Positions 10,725 to 23,659 of a stretch of DNA of 64,000 nucleotides are shown in pieces; position 1 is the stretch's first letter, and each line of letters opens with the position of its first letter. This DNA is from Anthostomella pinea (lineage: Eukaryota > Ascomycota > Sordariomycetes > Xylariales > Xylariaceae): positions 4,588,001-4,652,000 of the forward strand of contig CAUWAG010000012.1 of assembly GCA_963556695.1 (NCBI GenBank), in the 5' to 3' direction. The position numbers and the translations under genes are program-made. A model generated the notes under the pieces. It was given only the letters and a program-made list of their open reading frames with translations, made no database searches and had not been told where the DNA came from.

Positions 10725-11782
10725 ATGCCTTCGACACTAGTTGACGGGTCCTTGATCATGGGCGTCCGCCTCGGAGATATACGGGGGGGAAATACGTCCT
10801 CGTCGACAGCACATTCCGCAGACGCATCTGCGTCACAACAGGACGACACCGACACTTGGGTGTCCGAAGCCGCTCACATTGTAAACACCACGATATCCAA
10901 GCATCGGAGGACGCTAATAGTGGTATTCACTTTCGGGGCCGCCGAAGAAGATGAAGTATTGCCTCCCGCGGATGTGGAGGGAAGGATCACGCTCCTCTGC
11001 GCTGAGGATAACCCGGTCAATCAGAGGGTAATCGCTGTCGACTTGGAATACGTCAACTCTCGCTTTGGAGCTACTCTGACATATGTGTGCAACTGTATAG
11101 TTTCTACATGTGTTCCTCAGCAGGCATAACCAGGACCACGAAATGACAGATAATGGGCTTGACGTCGTGGATGCATGCATGGCAGAGCCTGAGCGCTTTC
11201 GCTGCATCTTGATGGGTATGTAAGCCATCCAGGCTGATTGCTCTTGGAAACCCTTCGTCGTTTGGACTCGCAAATTTTAAACACAAGCACTGCTATCTCA
11301 CACAATGTCTCATTATAGATATCACCTTGCCCGACATAAACGGCATAGAAGCCACGCGCCGCATCCGCGCATTCGAGGACACGCGGCGGGACCTCCGCCG
11401 GGCCGTCATCGTGGGGCTCACCGTCCACTCTGCCCTGAGCCCCCATCTGAGCCTCTCGGCGGGCGCCTTCGACCTCTTTGACGCCCTGGTCACGAAACCG
11501 TTTTCTCTTGGAACGGTGGGCCAGATGCTGTTTGGCGGCCCGGATACCAACCTCGTTGCATTGCACGGCAGCCTAACCCCCCAGGAGATGAGGCAGTACC
11601 CTCTGCGCCAGAGAGATAGTCGCCTTTTTGGCGACTCTCCGCGCGAGAGAGCCGTCGTTGAGGAGTTGAGGCGGATGAAGGAGCGGATGAACGGGCAGAT
11701 AAATGAGCGGAGGGAAAGATTTAATGACTACCAAGTCAATGTTAGAATAAGGGTCATTAAGAAGGAAAAGATGGCAAGCTAA
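10725..11782 (+). CDS. Response-regulator receiver protein, shortened or degenerate
   Basis: The best model is exons 10725-11027, 11134-11215 and 11319-11782 (282 aa, phases close). Receiver blocks are present: ITLLCAEDNPVNQ (acidic pocket), ILMDITLPDINGIEATRRIR (phospho-acceptor Asp), IVGLTVHS (conserved Thr) and LVTKPFSLG (conserved Lys). The first helix and second strand, normally about 15 residues after NPVNQR, are absent under any phase-compatible splice I found between 11027 and 11134. The first 85 residues and the Arg/Glu-rich tail are unrecognised. It may be a decayed fragment of a hybrid histidine kinase C-terminus; no kinase domain is present. The second intron (103 nt) is well supported. 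Confidence 0.5.
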
Positions 11783-11902
11783 CTGAACATAGCTGCGTGA
11801 TATAGAGACCGTAATTACTAGCAAACATACGCTCGATTTTTCCCTCACCCTTTCTGTTGTGAGGTGTTATACAAATATGGTTTCTTCATCCTCCGACAAA
11901 AC

Positions 11903-12528
11903 TCATCTTCGCAATATATAGGAAAAGCTCGCACGGTAAATGCGACCTCTGGGTGATGTGTTGCCTGAACAGCACTCCCACCACGTGTCAGTAGGACGGT
12001 CACGGAACGGTGTATTCAACAAGCAGTTGACCCAGTGAGCATCTTCGACGTCATCAAGGACCAAGAGCCAGCGACCATCTATGGCCGAGTCAGCAATGCT
12101 GCAAAAGTGAGCAAATACAACATACTGTATGTCTCCAGATACTTCCTCAACTTTCCCGTCATTGAGGTGAGTGATCCGCGCCGATTCTTGAATGCGATAT
12201 GCATGCTGAGGTCTTCCAAGTCCTGGGACAAGGCTGTCTTGGTCGAGCAACGTGAGAAAATCCTGAGTAGAATTTCGCGCTGTCTATGGGCGAAGTCAGC
12301 TGCCAATTTTGTCTTACCGATTCTTAGCTGGGCAAGGGTAATAGATATCTTGACAGTGGTGTCACTGGCAGAAGGGCTCGAATCTGTTCGGGTAAGGTAT
12401 TGCTCCCTAACGAAATCGTGCTTTTGGGGCGGAAGCCCAAACATCCGACCGGACCTTTCAGTGGAAGACGTGAAGCAACTTTCCGTTCGGGGCATTAAGA
12501 AAGTCTTGTAGTTCACATCTGATTTCAT
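11903..12528 (-). pseudogene. NB-ARC (NLR-type STAND NTPase) relic
   Basis: Two minus frames overlap. Frame 12528-12079 has FGLPPQKHDFVREQYL and a damaged P-loop, LRIGKTKLAADFAHRQR (glycines upstream of GKT lost). Frame 12250-11903 has the Walker B-like block RWLLVLDDVEDAHW. In intact fungal NB-ARC proteins these blocks sit on one chain in this order, so at least one frameshift separates them. There is no effector domain upstream and no TPR or other repeat domain downstream. Fungal NLR-like proteins act in allorecognition and cell death (family knowledge); this copy is a non-functional fragment. Confidence 0.65.
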
Positions 12529-12690
12529 ACATACAGTGTCGCTGATGACAGCCGCTGACTGTCATCTTATGAACCCCGGGTTCGCCTATAACGCCTTACA
12601 TGCCATGCTTCCCATCATGAACGTCACCGGCATCCCATGTCCCTCATCATGAACGTTGCCGAAAGAGCTTTTTCACCAGGTTCCCAAAAC

Positions 12691-15600
12691 CTACTCCCTA
12701 CCAGCAAGCCAGACGCCACCCTTGAGGCTCTCGATGATGCTCTCCCTCAGCCAGCCCTCACCCATCCAATCAATATCGTCTTCCACGATCGCCTTGGGAT
12801 CTGCGTCCATCAACCGGCTCTGGTCCTCTTGCGATCTTCGGGCCCGCCATTCAACCCAACCAAATAGCCCTCGCAGCCCCAGCAGCTCGTCCCGCCGCCC
12901 GCTCTTGACGCCTTCTTCGAGGACAAGTCGGGCATCCACCACACTGGCAGCGCTGTCACTGACATTGGGGCCGCCAATTCCACGGTCGAGGACGATGCTT
13001 TGCTCCGCATGCGTTAGCTTCCGCAGCGTGGGCACGTGGTCAAATAGCCACTCGAGCGGCTGAGTGCCGTTGTCGGTAGGTGCACCTCCGGCCACGCCAT
13101 CCTGACGGCCGAGCGCAAGGATTGTCGTCGCAAACGGACTGTCGCTAATAGGCCGCCTGCGGAGATGAAGCGCTTGGCTACGCTTGAACGCGTCTGCATA
13201 TTCGGGATGGGTTTCAAAATTCAGCTCGAGGTTCCAAAAGTCGGGTGATCTTGTCCGTAAACTGGATATCTCACTCAGCGGCGGTAGGAGGCACGGCGTA
13301 GTGCGAACCTCGTTGTATGTCGAAGCTGACGACGTCTTCAAGCGGATTGAGATTGGCACGCTGACTGGAACGTTCGTTGCCACGTCCTTTGTCACAAGAC
13401 ATCGCGGGTCTGTGGCCAACACCCAGAAGTGACGGAATGCCTGAAGATGGCTCTTGTTATCTTGCACGGTATCTGGAAAGACAGGGTAGAACGCGACCAA
13501 AAGCGAAGCGATAGCCAGATTGGACGTGTTAAAAGTCTGTGTTCCGCAGCCCAACGACAGGACCCCGATTGCCATATGGGTCGCCATATGCGAGCCGTAT
13601 GTGGTCTGAGGGTCATTGCGCCCGTGTAGTGATCGCAATACGCGGAGGACATTGAGATCGCATGTGCCAGCCATGACTGTTGCGCATGAAAGTGCGACAG
13701 CATCTAGGCACATACGAGCAGTGACCTGGACGCATCTATCGTCAAAGTTGGCTTTCGGATTAGGTGCCCGGCATAGGCCGTAGTACCTGTGAAGGTACGA
13801 AAGTAGTAGGTCGCGCACTGTCAGATTCCCGGAGCCAGCAAACCGCAGGGCCATCGAGAAGCAGAGACCAGCCAATATCGTCAGGAAGGGCAGGTGAGTG
13901 GAGTTGAGCGGTTCGCGGGAGGGATGGTCAAACGGCTGCGTCGGTGGCCGGACCCTCGAACGATAGCGCTCGGGGAGGTTCTTGCAGATCCATTCATGGC
14001 TAGGTTCGATCTCTGACCATAGAATGAGGTGTCTGGCGACTGTTCGTAGCAGCAAGATGTCTGGCCGTGCGTAGTCGAATTGGAGGGCTGCGTCTGGGAC
14101 ATCAATCTTTCTCGCCACTATGTGATCTTCCGATTTCATGTAGATAAGAGCAATGGCCATCACAGCTGCAGCGCTGGACCTGTCCAAGATGTGGACATGC
14201 TCGACCTTCTTCGAGGCTGAAGCCAAGGTAAGCAGCTTCTCAGTGATGCGCATATCATGAAGACCCTTCAGGTCTGTGCCCTTGCCAAGGTTGATGAAGC
14301 CCAAGGCAAAGCCCGCAGCAAGCCGGTAGCACTCGCTACGTAGGGGCTCCTCATCATCTTCCGATTCGATGTGCTCGATCTCGGACATCATGATCTCGCT
14401 CATCCGGCGGTGTTGGCTGTTGCAGTATAGCAAGCCAATCCCCATGATACCGGTTGTCTGGGTGAGTGGTGATAGGTTCAGCTCTGCCGCACCTCGCGGG
14501 AGCATGCGCGTGACATGGACTGATAACAGCCGAGTGATCAGAGAGTCCATGGTTCCTATGTACGACGCTGCCAATCCTAGGAGCAGTCCAATCGATGTCA
14601 TGTTGTGCTTCGGCGTCAGGTACTTGAAGGCGACCCATTTGGCCACACCCTTGAGGTGTCCATTGAGACCCAATGCGAGAAGGAAGCCTGCATGTCGGTT
14701 GTTGAGATCGTTTCCGGGCTTGTTGTACAGAATCCACGACGTGTCTATTCCCTTCGCTTGGCGGGAAATAGACAAGCCAGCAGCAACGCCAGAGTGGAAG
14801 AAAGCCCATGCTATTTTGTCTTCTGTGAAAAGCGACTTATCGACTCCGACCGTCACATTACTCGGTCTCACCGTGCAGTTCAGCACAAAGCCGTGTATGT
14901 GGAACTTTTGGGTAAGTAGGGGGAAACGGAGCCCGAAATTCATCAACGCTCGTCCAGCGGGGATGGACAAGGTGTTAGTAGCAAGCCTCGTCACCGTCTC
15001 CTTCTGCTGCTCGAGGTAGAAAGGCTCTGTCCATTCTGGAAGGGCGTCTAGGCGAATGGACCGGGGCTTCGTAGTGTTGAGCATCATCTTGGTCTCGTCT
15101 AGGCGACGGTCTTCCTTGAAGATTGCACGGATGACTGCTTGTTTGTCACTTTCTGCGACGTCATCGACTGGAGCATCGTTGAAGTCCATGATGTTTTGAC
15201 ATAAAGAGTTAAAGTCCCAAGATGCGTTGTGGGTTGGGGTCTAGACAACGTTAGCAAGGATGGAAATCAGCAACCTTTGGGATGGACCAACCAGTAGATT
15301 GGCCGAGTGATTGTGAGAACTGCTTGATCGCGACAGGACTGAGCCAATATCACTCCTGTTCACTAATTCCAGCATGCCCTTCGCCCACGTGGGGGGCGGA
15401 CTTGGCTGGCATTGGGCAATTGCATCTTGAAGAGGGACGAGAACAGATTCTGGTGAAGATTCCAACACAACTGGAGTAATACCACTCTGGTACATTCCTT
15501 CTACAAAGGTAGTCGGCGATTGACTTTGTGGTGAAATATTCTGGAAGAGCTTGTCTAGCATACTCATGCGTGGGATACTCGAGTTGGGGATACTCGTGCT

Positions 15601-18600
15601 GATCGACGGCATAAGTGGTCTTGATGTCGTCCCCTGTGACAGGTTTATTTGAATCCAGTCAAAGACATCCCAGTGTGCTGGCTCGGGAGGCGGTAGAGTG
15701 AATACGACTGCTCCAGACTCTCGGTGGTCATCTGGCCAATCTAGTGGCATCTCCAGTTCGTAGAGCTCTTCCCATTGATACCACTTCATCCACTTGGCGA
15801 TCTGAAGCAGCACGGCCCTCAGGTCTGTCGAGCCTGGGAACGTCGTGCGAGTAGACGTGATGTTCAACTTCTGCTCCTCCAGCAAAAGATGCATCGCAAG
15901 AAAAACTTCTTGAGCATGCCGTGTCCTGCTCATTTTGTCGAACACAGGAAGCGTGGGCAAATATTCCCGTGGACCGCATACCCCACCCCTGTAACCAGAA
16001 GACAGGTACGCCAGTGCGTGCTTTGCATGGGAGCCGAGGAAGTCGTCGTTATCCTTTTCCAGACTGGGTTGAAACATCCCTAGTGACGAGTCATCTTCCT
16101 CCAGCATCCACTCCCAAGCCTTGTTTTCCGCCCAAGGCGGATGTGTCAAAGAGCCCGGAGCTTCATAGGTGTTCATGGCATCCCAGTCACCGAGGTCAAT
16201 CTGCGCTCCACTACTTGACCTCAGGAAGCCTCGGGATCGTTTCTTGGGCGGATTTTCACCCAACACAGATGGGTTCTCAACGCCTAACGCTAGGTAAACC
16301 AGCAGGATTTGCATGACCACGGAGGACCATTCAATATCAACAACATCCATCTGCTGATCCCGAAGCCAGGCTATAATATCCCACCAACCAGGGATAAGAT
16401 TATCCATGAGTGGTGCAGGTAGGACGGAACGAAGGACATCTAGAATCTTGCGAACCTGGGGAGACTTGGGCAGAAGCTGAATGCGTATTTGATGAAGCTG
16501 CAGAGTGTCCTCATCCAGGATATCAACGACCCCGTGCAACTTGGAATGCCTCATGCCGGCAAGCTCCCCAATAACCGGGGTCACAGCTCTTCTAATGCCA
16601 ACTTCCCGATTGACGAGGCTGCCACGATAGTCAAGACTACGTACGTTCGCTAGCGAGAGCTTTTGTGGAAGCATCACAGGGGTGAATGGGCTCCATGGTG
16701 CCTGTACACTGAGCTGGCGCTGGCCATCGGGAGCCTGCGACAGCATGAGAATCATACAGATATCTCCGTCCCTGATTTTGCTCGCGTCGATGACATTTTG
16801 GGCTTTCTTAAGCTGTCCAAAAGTCACGACAGTTTGGCTAGAGTCGATGGGGTTCGACGAGTCTCCCTTGGGCGACTGTAAGTGAAGGGTGAGAAGCTGC
16901 AGCCGGTTCTCCATTGGATCTTGAATGCCAACCAAAACCTGCTGTCGCTCAAGTTCATCCACAACGACGCAAGGACCGGTGACACAGAACACTTTACATT
17001 GCTTTCTGGCTGGTTGTTTTGAGAGAGAGTATCGGACATTGCTGCTGTCAATGGGAATGCTGTGTATTTTGGTGAACATGACCTCCTGGGCGAGCCCGTC
17101 GAAGTCGTGATCATCGAGCCCCATGCTGTGGAAACCCTCAATGTCTCCGCCGGCCCGTAGCTCTTCGAGCAAGCTGTCGACCGGTGCTTCTAGGAAGCTA
17201 CCTAGAGAGTGCCCTGCGTGGGTGTAATTTCCCATGAAACTTGGTCCGGATAAGGCACCGCTAGTACGATTCCGCTGGCTGCCATGGGATGTGTCCCTTC
17301 TCCCACTGGTGTAGTTCGGGATCTGAGGTTGCTCTGTGAAACCTGTCCTGTCCTGAGAAGCTGAGAGGTCGGCTCTTGCGAGCATCGAACTCACTCGCCG
17401 CGAGCTTCGACGGTTGACCCCTATATCTTTGTCGATACCCAATGACGATTCAAGCTTCTCCAATGCTCTGTCATCCTTCTGGACTTTCTCACTTTTCCTC
17501 GATCGTTTCCCGGGTAAAGGGGCACCAAGAGGCTCCTTGAAGTTTATTTGTACGGGAGTCGTAGCACCGCTGGGCAAGCCAGGCTGCATGGAGCTGCGCC
17601 GGGGCCCTGATCTCCTCCTAGCCGCCTTCCCCACGCCCGTGAAAGGGTCTCCATTCTTTAGGTAAGAGAGCCTCCACACCGTGTACATGCTTGTCTCTCT
17701 ATTGGTCGTTACGACAAGAATCAGCTTCCCATTTCCTCTCTGTGTAGATATGCCATTTTGGGGTATTTGCTCTATGTGGAGTATCTCCTCTGCTCGATCC
17801 AGAAACAAGGGCAACTTGTCGAAGTGCTTTCGGCTTTTGTTCTTGGCAGACCTCTCGGGTTTTGTAACGACAAGGCCCAGCTCCAGCAATGGATCTGTCA
17901 GAGCCAAGAGGCGAGGCCAGCGGGAGTCGGTCTTCTCGGCGGGCGCGTCCCATAGAGTGTCGAAGTTGGAGCTGAGTCTCAACGGCAATGCCTTTGGCTT
18001 CCCGAGGGTCTCGGTGGTGAAGGTGGACTGCTGTGATGCTCGCACGGACACAGGCGACACCGGGTTAGAGATGAAGGAATTAGGAGGTACCCGGGGGAAC
18101 TTGAGGCTCGCAGCCGCAACATTATCAGCGCGTTGCCTCCGTTGAATTATCACACCCCGGGGAGCGGCGCAGGCCGTCTCAACTTCGAAGGGGATGTGGA
18201 CAACATGGCTGGTACCGTCGAGGAAGTAGATGTGGGCTTGTGTCTTGAGGAAGACCACCAGAGCCCTTGACAGAGTCCGGTCGCCATGCCCGGATTCAAA
18301 ACCGGATTTGGTAGCGCCCAGCTCGGTGGTGTGTTCTGAGGTGGGAAAGTATGTCAACAGAGTTTGGGTGATGGGCTCCTTCTCGAGCTTGAAGCCAAAG
18401 CACTTGCGGAATACGCAGCCCCTCGACCATATGACGGCGTCCTTGGTGACTAGCAGCTCGTCTTCGCCCTCGTTGCCGGGGGTGTGGTCGACGGTGATGT
18501 CCCATTCGTACAAGGAGCTCGAAGGATTCTCGGGCAGGAGCTGTTCTTGGATGGCATATTGGAGGGCGGTCGGTTGGTGCAGTCCGAGGGATGTCACCGA

Positions 18601-18663
18601 GGCCATGGTCGCCGGGTCGAATCCATTGATAGGATAAAGTCTCGATTTCTGGTTATTTGACAA
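12691..18663 (-). CDS. APC1: Anaphase-promoting complex subunit 1 (APC1/BimE)
   Basis: Exon 1 18663-15292 and exon 2 15240-12691 encode about 1973 aa, near the length of Aspergillus BimE. The only intron is 51 nt: donor GTTGGT, branch CTAAC, acceptor TAG, phase 0. It removes the stop that otherwise splits the frame in two. The N-terminus (MASVTSLGLHQPTALQY, second Met at 18606) fits APC1 and could be the true start. The C-terminal half has APC1 PC-type repeats such as IGLLLGLAASYIGT, IMGIGLLYCNSQHRRMSE and LAAGFALGFINLGKG. APC1 is the scaffold of the ubiquitin ligase that drives anaphase and mitotic exit (established). A Ser/Arg-rich linker in the middle of exon 1 is probably the phospho-regulated loop. 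It is divergent from VPS41. Confidence 0.93.
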
Positions 18664-19334
18664 GTCCAGATATGGTACCCCGACGCTCTTTGGCTACCTA
18701 GCTGTTGAGTGGTTTGACGTTCTCGAGGTCATGAAGCGGGCGCGTTCTCGGCACGCGTTGATGGATTGGACGAGGCTGATGTTGACTTTTGGGCGGATGT
18801 TGGAGGGGTACCGGCTAGCTACTGCAGGAGCTGTAGCGATTGGCTGCGCTGGAATTAGCGGGCTTCTAATGACCGGCCATCATCTGCAAGGCTTCGCTCC
18901 CATGGGACCGAGATACAGTGTTTACACTGTACGTGCCTCGAAGATACCGGGCTCCAAAGATAATTTCACACTGTGCAGACATACCAGCCGGCTAGGCCCG
19001 CTAGGGCACTTTAGCACGGCGGCGCTGACGTAGCTCCATCTCCTCCAGCATCTCCTAAACGGGCACACCGGTAGCCGCTCCAAGCTCACATATCTGCCTC
19101 CTACCTCATACCTATTACCCGGCAGGCCTTGCTTACCTACCTTACCTTAGGTACAGAGGATTTGGGTGCTTGTATGAATAGAAGGTCGGATTGGGCGGTG
19201 TCATACCTGCTTAGGCCTGGACTAAGCACCCAACTTGGACGAATTATGCCATTGCATCCAGAACGCGACATACCCGCGCGCCATTGGCATCCCTCAAACC
19301 TCAGCATGCTAGTCCTTTTCATCGGCCGCCCGTC
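18664..19334. promoter_or_regulatory. Bidirectional promoter, APC1 / VPS41
   Basis: 671 bases lie between divergent start codons. No frame here is supported. Short direct repeats of the TACCTTACC type occur near 19131-19150. No named site is assigned. Confidence 0.5.
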
Positions 19335-22300
19335 ATGACAGAACCCCAGCCCGAGTCGGGCGACGAGGCAAGCCATGCGAAACCCACCACTTCGGTCCAC
19401 GAGCGCGAACAGCAGGTCTCGGACGGTGGCCAAGATACAGCTAGCCATGTGGACGACGGTGACGAACACGACGACGAGGACGAGGAACACAGCGAAGAGG
19501 ATGACGAAGAGGACGAGGAAGAGGACGAGCCAAAACTCAAGTATGCGCGTCTCACCCACCACTTGGGCCCCGTCTATAGGAACGGCGACGCTACGAGTGC
19601 CTTTCTCGTCGCCGGAGACAAGATGGTCATCGGCACGCAATGTGGCAATATAGTAAATCAATCCTCTGGCCCCTGTTCTGGTCTTCTCCCTCGAGCTTAC
19701 AGTCCGGTCTTTGTAGCATGTCATCCAACTCCCTACGTTCCAACCATTGCTCGCCTACCATGCCCATGATGCTTCCGTTACGAGTATTTCGATTTCGCCA
19801 TATCCCCCTCCGTCTCTGCCATCCACCCTCAAGCCCGAAGCCGTGAGCAGGGCAATGGCCGACGCTGCCAGTATCCCAACTACAAAGCAGTCCGACCCGA
19901 AACCGTCGCCCGCTAAACAACAGAGGACTCGCGAGCTGCCCCAGGTTCCCAACCTTCCATCGAACAACATATACATCGGAACCTCATCTCAAGACGGCAT
20001 GGTTCGCGTTCAGCCGCTTATCGATTTGAAAGACTTCCAACTGAGGAATTTCGCCCGGCCGGTACAGGCAGTTGCTATGTCGCCAGACTTCAAGAATGAC
20101 AGGACCTATATCTCCGGAGGGCGTGCTGGCAACCTGATTCTGACCGTTGGCGCGCCGTCAGGTCGAAGTACATCGACGACCACAGGAACAGCTACTGCCG
20201 CCGCGTCAGGATGGTTGGGCAGTATCGGGATAGGGGCAAACTCCGGCAAGGATACAGTCCTCCATTCTGGAGAAGGGAACATAAACACCATCAAGTGGTC
20301 TCTGTCGGGGAGATATGTCGTTTGGCTCAATGAACACGGTATAAAGATCATGCGAAGCAAACTACACCTCGAGAGCGCCGATGCTGAGGACGCCTGGAAA
20401 CGAATCGGGCATATCGACCGGCCACAGACTGACGAGTGGGAGGAGATGGCGGGCTTTTGGCCAGGCCGGGTGGAATGGATTGACGATGAAGCACTACAGG
20501 ATGATGAAGCAGGACGCGCCGACGCTCACACTGAAGGTACTTTGTCGCCAGCCACGACGAAACTGAGCCAACAAGCCCGACGCACCCACAAGGAGATTGA
20601 ACGGCTCCTGGTGGGCTGGGGTGAAGTGATATGGATAATTCACGTCCACCCCGGAAGCAAGGGGTTTGGCAAACATGTGGGCGAGAAATCCATTGGAAGG
20701 GCTGAGATTGTAAAGATGTGAGTTCTTTCGTCTCACCTAGTTGTGCCATCATTTGAAATGTGCGTGCTTCTGAATAAGCGCCGTCGTCGTGGGGTCTGGG
20801 CGCCTCATGGCTGTCTTGGACACTTGTTTCAGACAACTGCTAGCCCCCATAGTGATGAATACTAACATTTCTAGACTTCGCATGGATTGCATTATTTCTG
20901 GCATCTCCTTATATACCCCGAATCTCCTATTGGTCCTTGCTTACTGCAAGCCGGATGAAGACGAAGACGAAGACCCTCAGAAGCCCAGGCCTGGGAAAGG
21001 CCACAAGGCGCAGCCATCTACTGCGTCAAGCGGTAGTGAGCCCTCAGGCGGACGCAAGCGTCGGCGAAATGCGCAGCGCCCCGAGTTGAGACTGATCGAT
21101 CTCAACTCGCAAGCCGAAGTCCACACGGACACTCTCACAGTACGGAGCTTTGAGGGACTTTCTTCCAATGATTACCATCTTGGTGTGCTACCAGCTACGA
21201 AGGCCGCCTCTGTAGTTGCATCTAGGGGTACTCTGGAAGCTTTGGCCGGTATCGGCAACGACATGTGGAATGCTGCTATTAATCCAAAAGCCTTGTTCAG
21301 TTCCGGTGCGAGCATCAGGAGCAGAGACAGTAACGATGCCGCCTCTTCGGGTCACCGAATAGGAAGTACGGCAGGCAGTGTGCGAGTTAGTTCTCAATCA
21401 TTCTCCCAGCCCGTACATCCCAATCTTGTGAAACCAGGGGCAAAGATTTTCATACACAGCGTGTATGACTGCATACTCGCCACCAGCAGGGACCGGGGTG
21501 ATCATCTTGCTTGGCTCTTGGAACACAAGAGATACCAAGAGGCGTGGGAGTTGCTGGACAAGCATCCCGATATCATGAACACTCCGCTCGAGAGGCCCTC
21601 TGAGCTTGGCTCATCAACACCCGATCGACAGTCGTCGGTAACGGAGGACTTCTATGAAGAGAGTTTATCCGGGGCTGAGCTCCGCGGATCAGCTTCGAAC
21701 ACATTGACGGAAAAGGAAAAACGGCGGATCGGTGAGCTGTGGGTCCAAGAGCTTGTTGAAGAAGGCGAGTGGAATCAAGCCGCTGCAGTTATAGCCAAGG
21801 TGGTCAACACGCCGGACCGCTGGGAGAAATGGGTCTACACTTTTGCAGGAGCAAAGAAGTTTGATGAGATTGCAAACTACATCCCGTCCGAACCCATGCA
21901 CCCCCCGATTCCCGGCACAATATACGAGATTGTGCTGGGCCACTACATCCAAACCGACAAGCCACGATTCAAAGAGTTGCTTGATCACTGGGGCTCGGAG
22001 CTTTTCAACGTACACGAAATCTCTACAGCACTTGAGGATCAACTCAGATACCGTGATGTGCGGGAGGAAAGTGTCGAAGACGGGGAGAAAGGACGGGATT
22101 GGAGAATTGTGGTTGAGAGTTTGGCTCGGCTATACGAGGCAGAGGGGCGGTACCGAGACGCCCTGAAACGTTACATCAAGCTCCAGGATGCAGACTCGGC
22201 CATGCGGCTGATTAGAGACAACCATCTTGCTGAAGCTGTCACTGATGACGTTCCAAGCTTCATCGCGCTTAGGGTGCCGGAAGCACAGCTCAGTCGGATG

Positions 22301-23500
22301 AGCGTGGATGAGCTTGAAGAGGCTACCTCGGAGGCCATCACGTTACTGGTGGAAGAAACACATCGGGGTCTCGTCAAACCTGAGATTGTGGTCACACAGC
22401 TGGAACAAAAGAACTTGAACACATACCTCTACTTCTACTTCCAAGGTCTGTGGGCCGAGTACCGGGAGCGTCCTGTCGACGAGACGGTATCACTCCTCGA
22501 CAGCTACGCCGATCTAGCAGTTCACATATTCGCCGCCTTCAAACGTGAGCTTCTCATGGATTTCCTCAAGGTATCGACATCCTACTCTTTCGACAAGGCA
22601 GTTCAAGAGTGTGAAAATTCCAACTACATTCCCGAGCTCGTCTACCTATACTCCCGGACTGGGCAGATGAAGCGGGCACTATACCTCATCATCGACCGGC
22701 TGGGTGATGTGTCGCAGGCCATTGCATTCGCCAAGGAACAGAACGATCCAGATTTATGGGAGGATCTGTTGAACTATAGCATGGACAAGCCTCGATTTAT
22801 CCGTGCTCTGCTGGAGGAAGTAGGCACCTCGATCGACCCGATCACCCTCATCCGGCGTATCCCAGGGGGCCTGGAGATCCCTGGGCTTCGTGAAGGTCTC
22901 AAGCACATCATGAAGGAACACGAGATCCAGTACAGCATCTCGTCCGGAGTGGCTCGTGTGCTGAGGTCCGAGGTGGCGGCAGCGCAGAACCAGCTGCGTA
23001 GTGGCCAACGCAAGGGAATCAAGTTTGGTGTCGTTGTTCAGGGCTCAAACCATATAGACATTCAGATCAAAGAGGTACCCAGCATCGCAACTGCAAGCAC
23101 CTTGACCCCCACTGCAACGCTCCATACAAACGTCTCGGAGATTTCCACCGCCGCTCCGGTCGTGCCCCCAAGCCGGGGTAGTATTAGGGACGGGCATCAG
23201 CCCGAGCACGACCATAGAGAAGCGCAGCCTGGCCACTGTGCGAGCTGCCACGAGCCCTTCACCGAATGGGAGATGGAGACGTTGGTGGGCTTCGCATGTG
23301 GCCATGTATTCCACATCACGCATCTGCTGGAGGCCCTGGGTCAGCGGGTGGACTCCGGGGTACTAAGCAGCGGTGAGGACCGCTCCAGGGGCGGTAGACT
23401 CGTTGGTAGCAAGGTCACACGTGCAAGGCTGTTGCGGGACCGTGTCGAGGGGTGCCCTGTGTGTAAGAGTAGAATGGAGGTGGTTGAGGGGAGCCACTAA
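19335..23500 (+). CDS. VPS41: Vps41, HOPS tethering complex subunit
   Basis: Exons 19335-19652, 19717-20717 and 20875-23500 encode 1314 aa; intron phases 0 and 2 close exactly. The order is an acidic Asp/Glu-rich N-terminus (about residues 40-70), a beta-propeller beginning KYARLTHHLGPVYRNGDA and including LPTFQPLLAYHAHDASVTSI, then an alpha-solenoid with a clathrin-heavy-chain repeat (YSFDKAVQECENSNYIPELV, LYLIIDRLGDVSQAIAFA). It ends in a C-terminal RING-H2-like Cys/His cluster (CASCHEPF...CGHVFHI...CPVCKSR). Vps41 acts in HOPS at the vacuole for endosome, autophagosome and AP-3 vesicle fusion (established). The second intron, 157 nt, is the longest here and removes an open stretch that would break the propeller. 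Confidence 0.95.
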
Positions 23501-23659
23501 TACCTGTCGAAATGACATGAGCATCATGTACATATTCTCCCTTATCATACCATATCCGCGTCGAACACATATCAGGATTGACAGCCGTCTTCCACACCAC
23601 GTTGTTAACAGAATCAGAAGGTCTCCAAGTGCTTTGGTCTGGCTCCCCGCGCACATATA

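Noticed and set aside
20845..20860. Possible snoRNA box C (GTGATGA) in the second VPS41 intron
   Set aside because: It lies at the 3' end of the intron and the only CTGA lies upstream, the wrong order for a C/D snoRNA.
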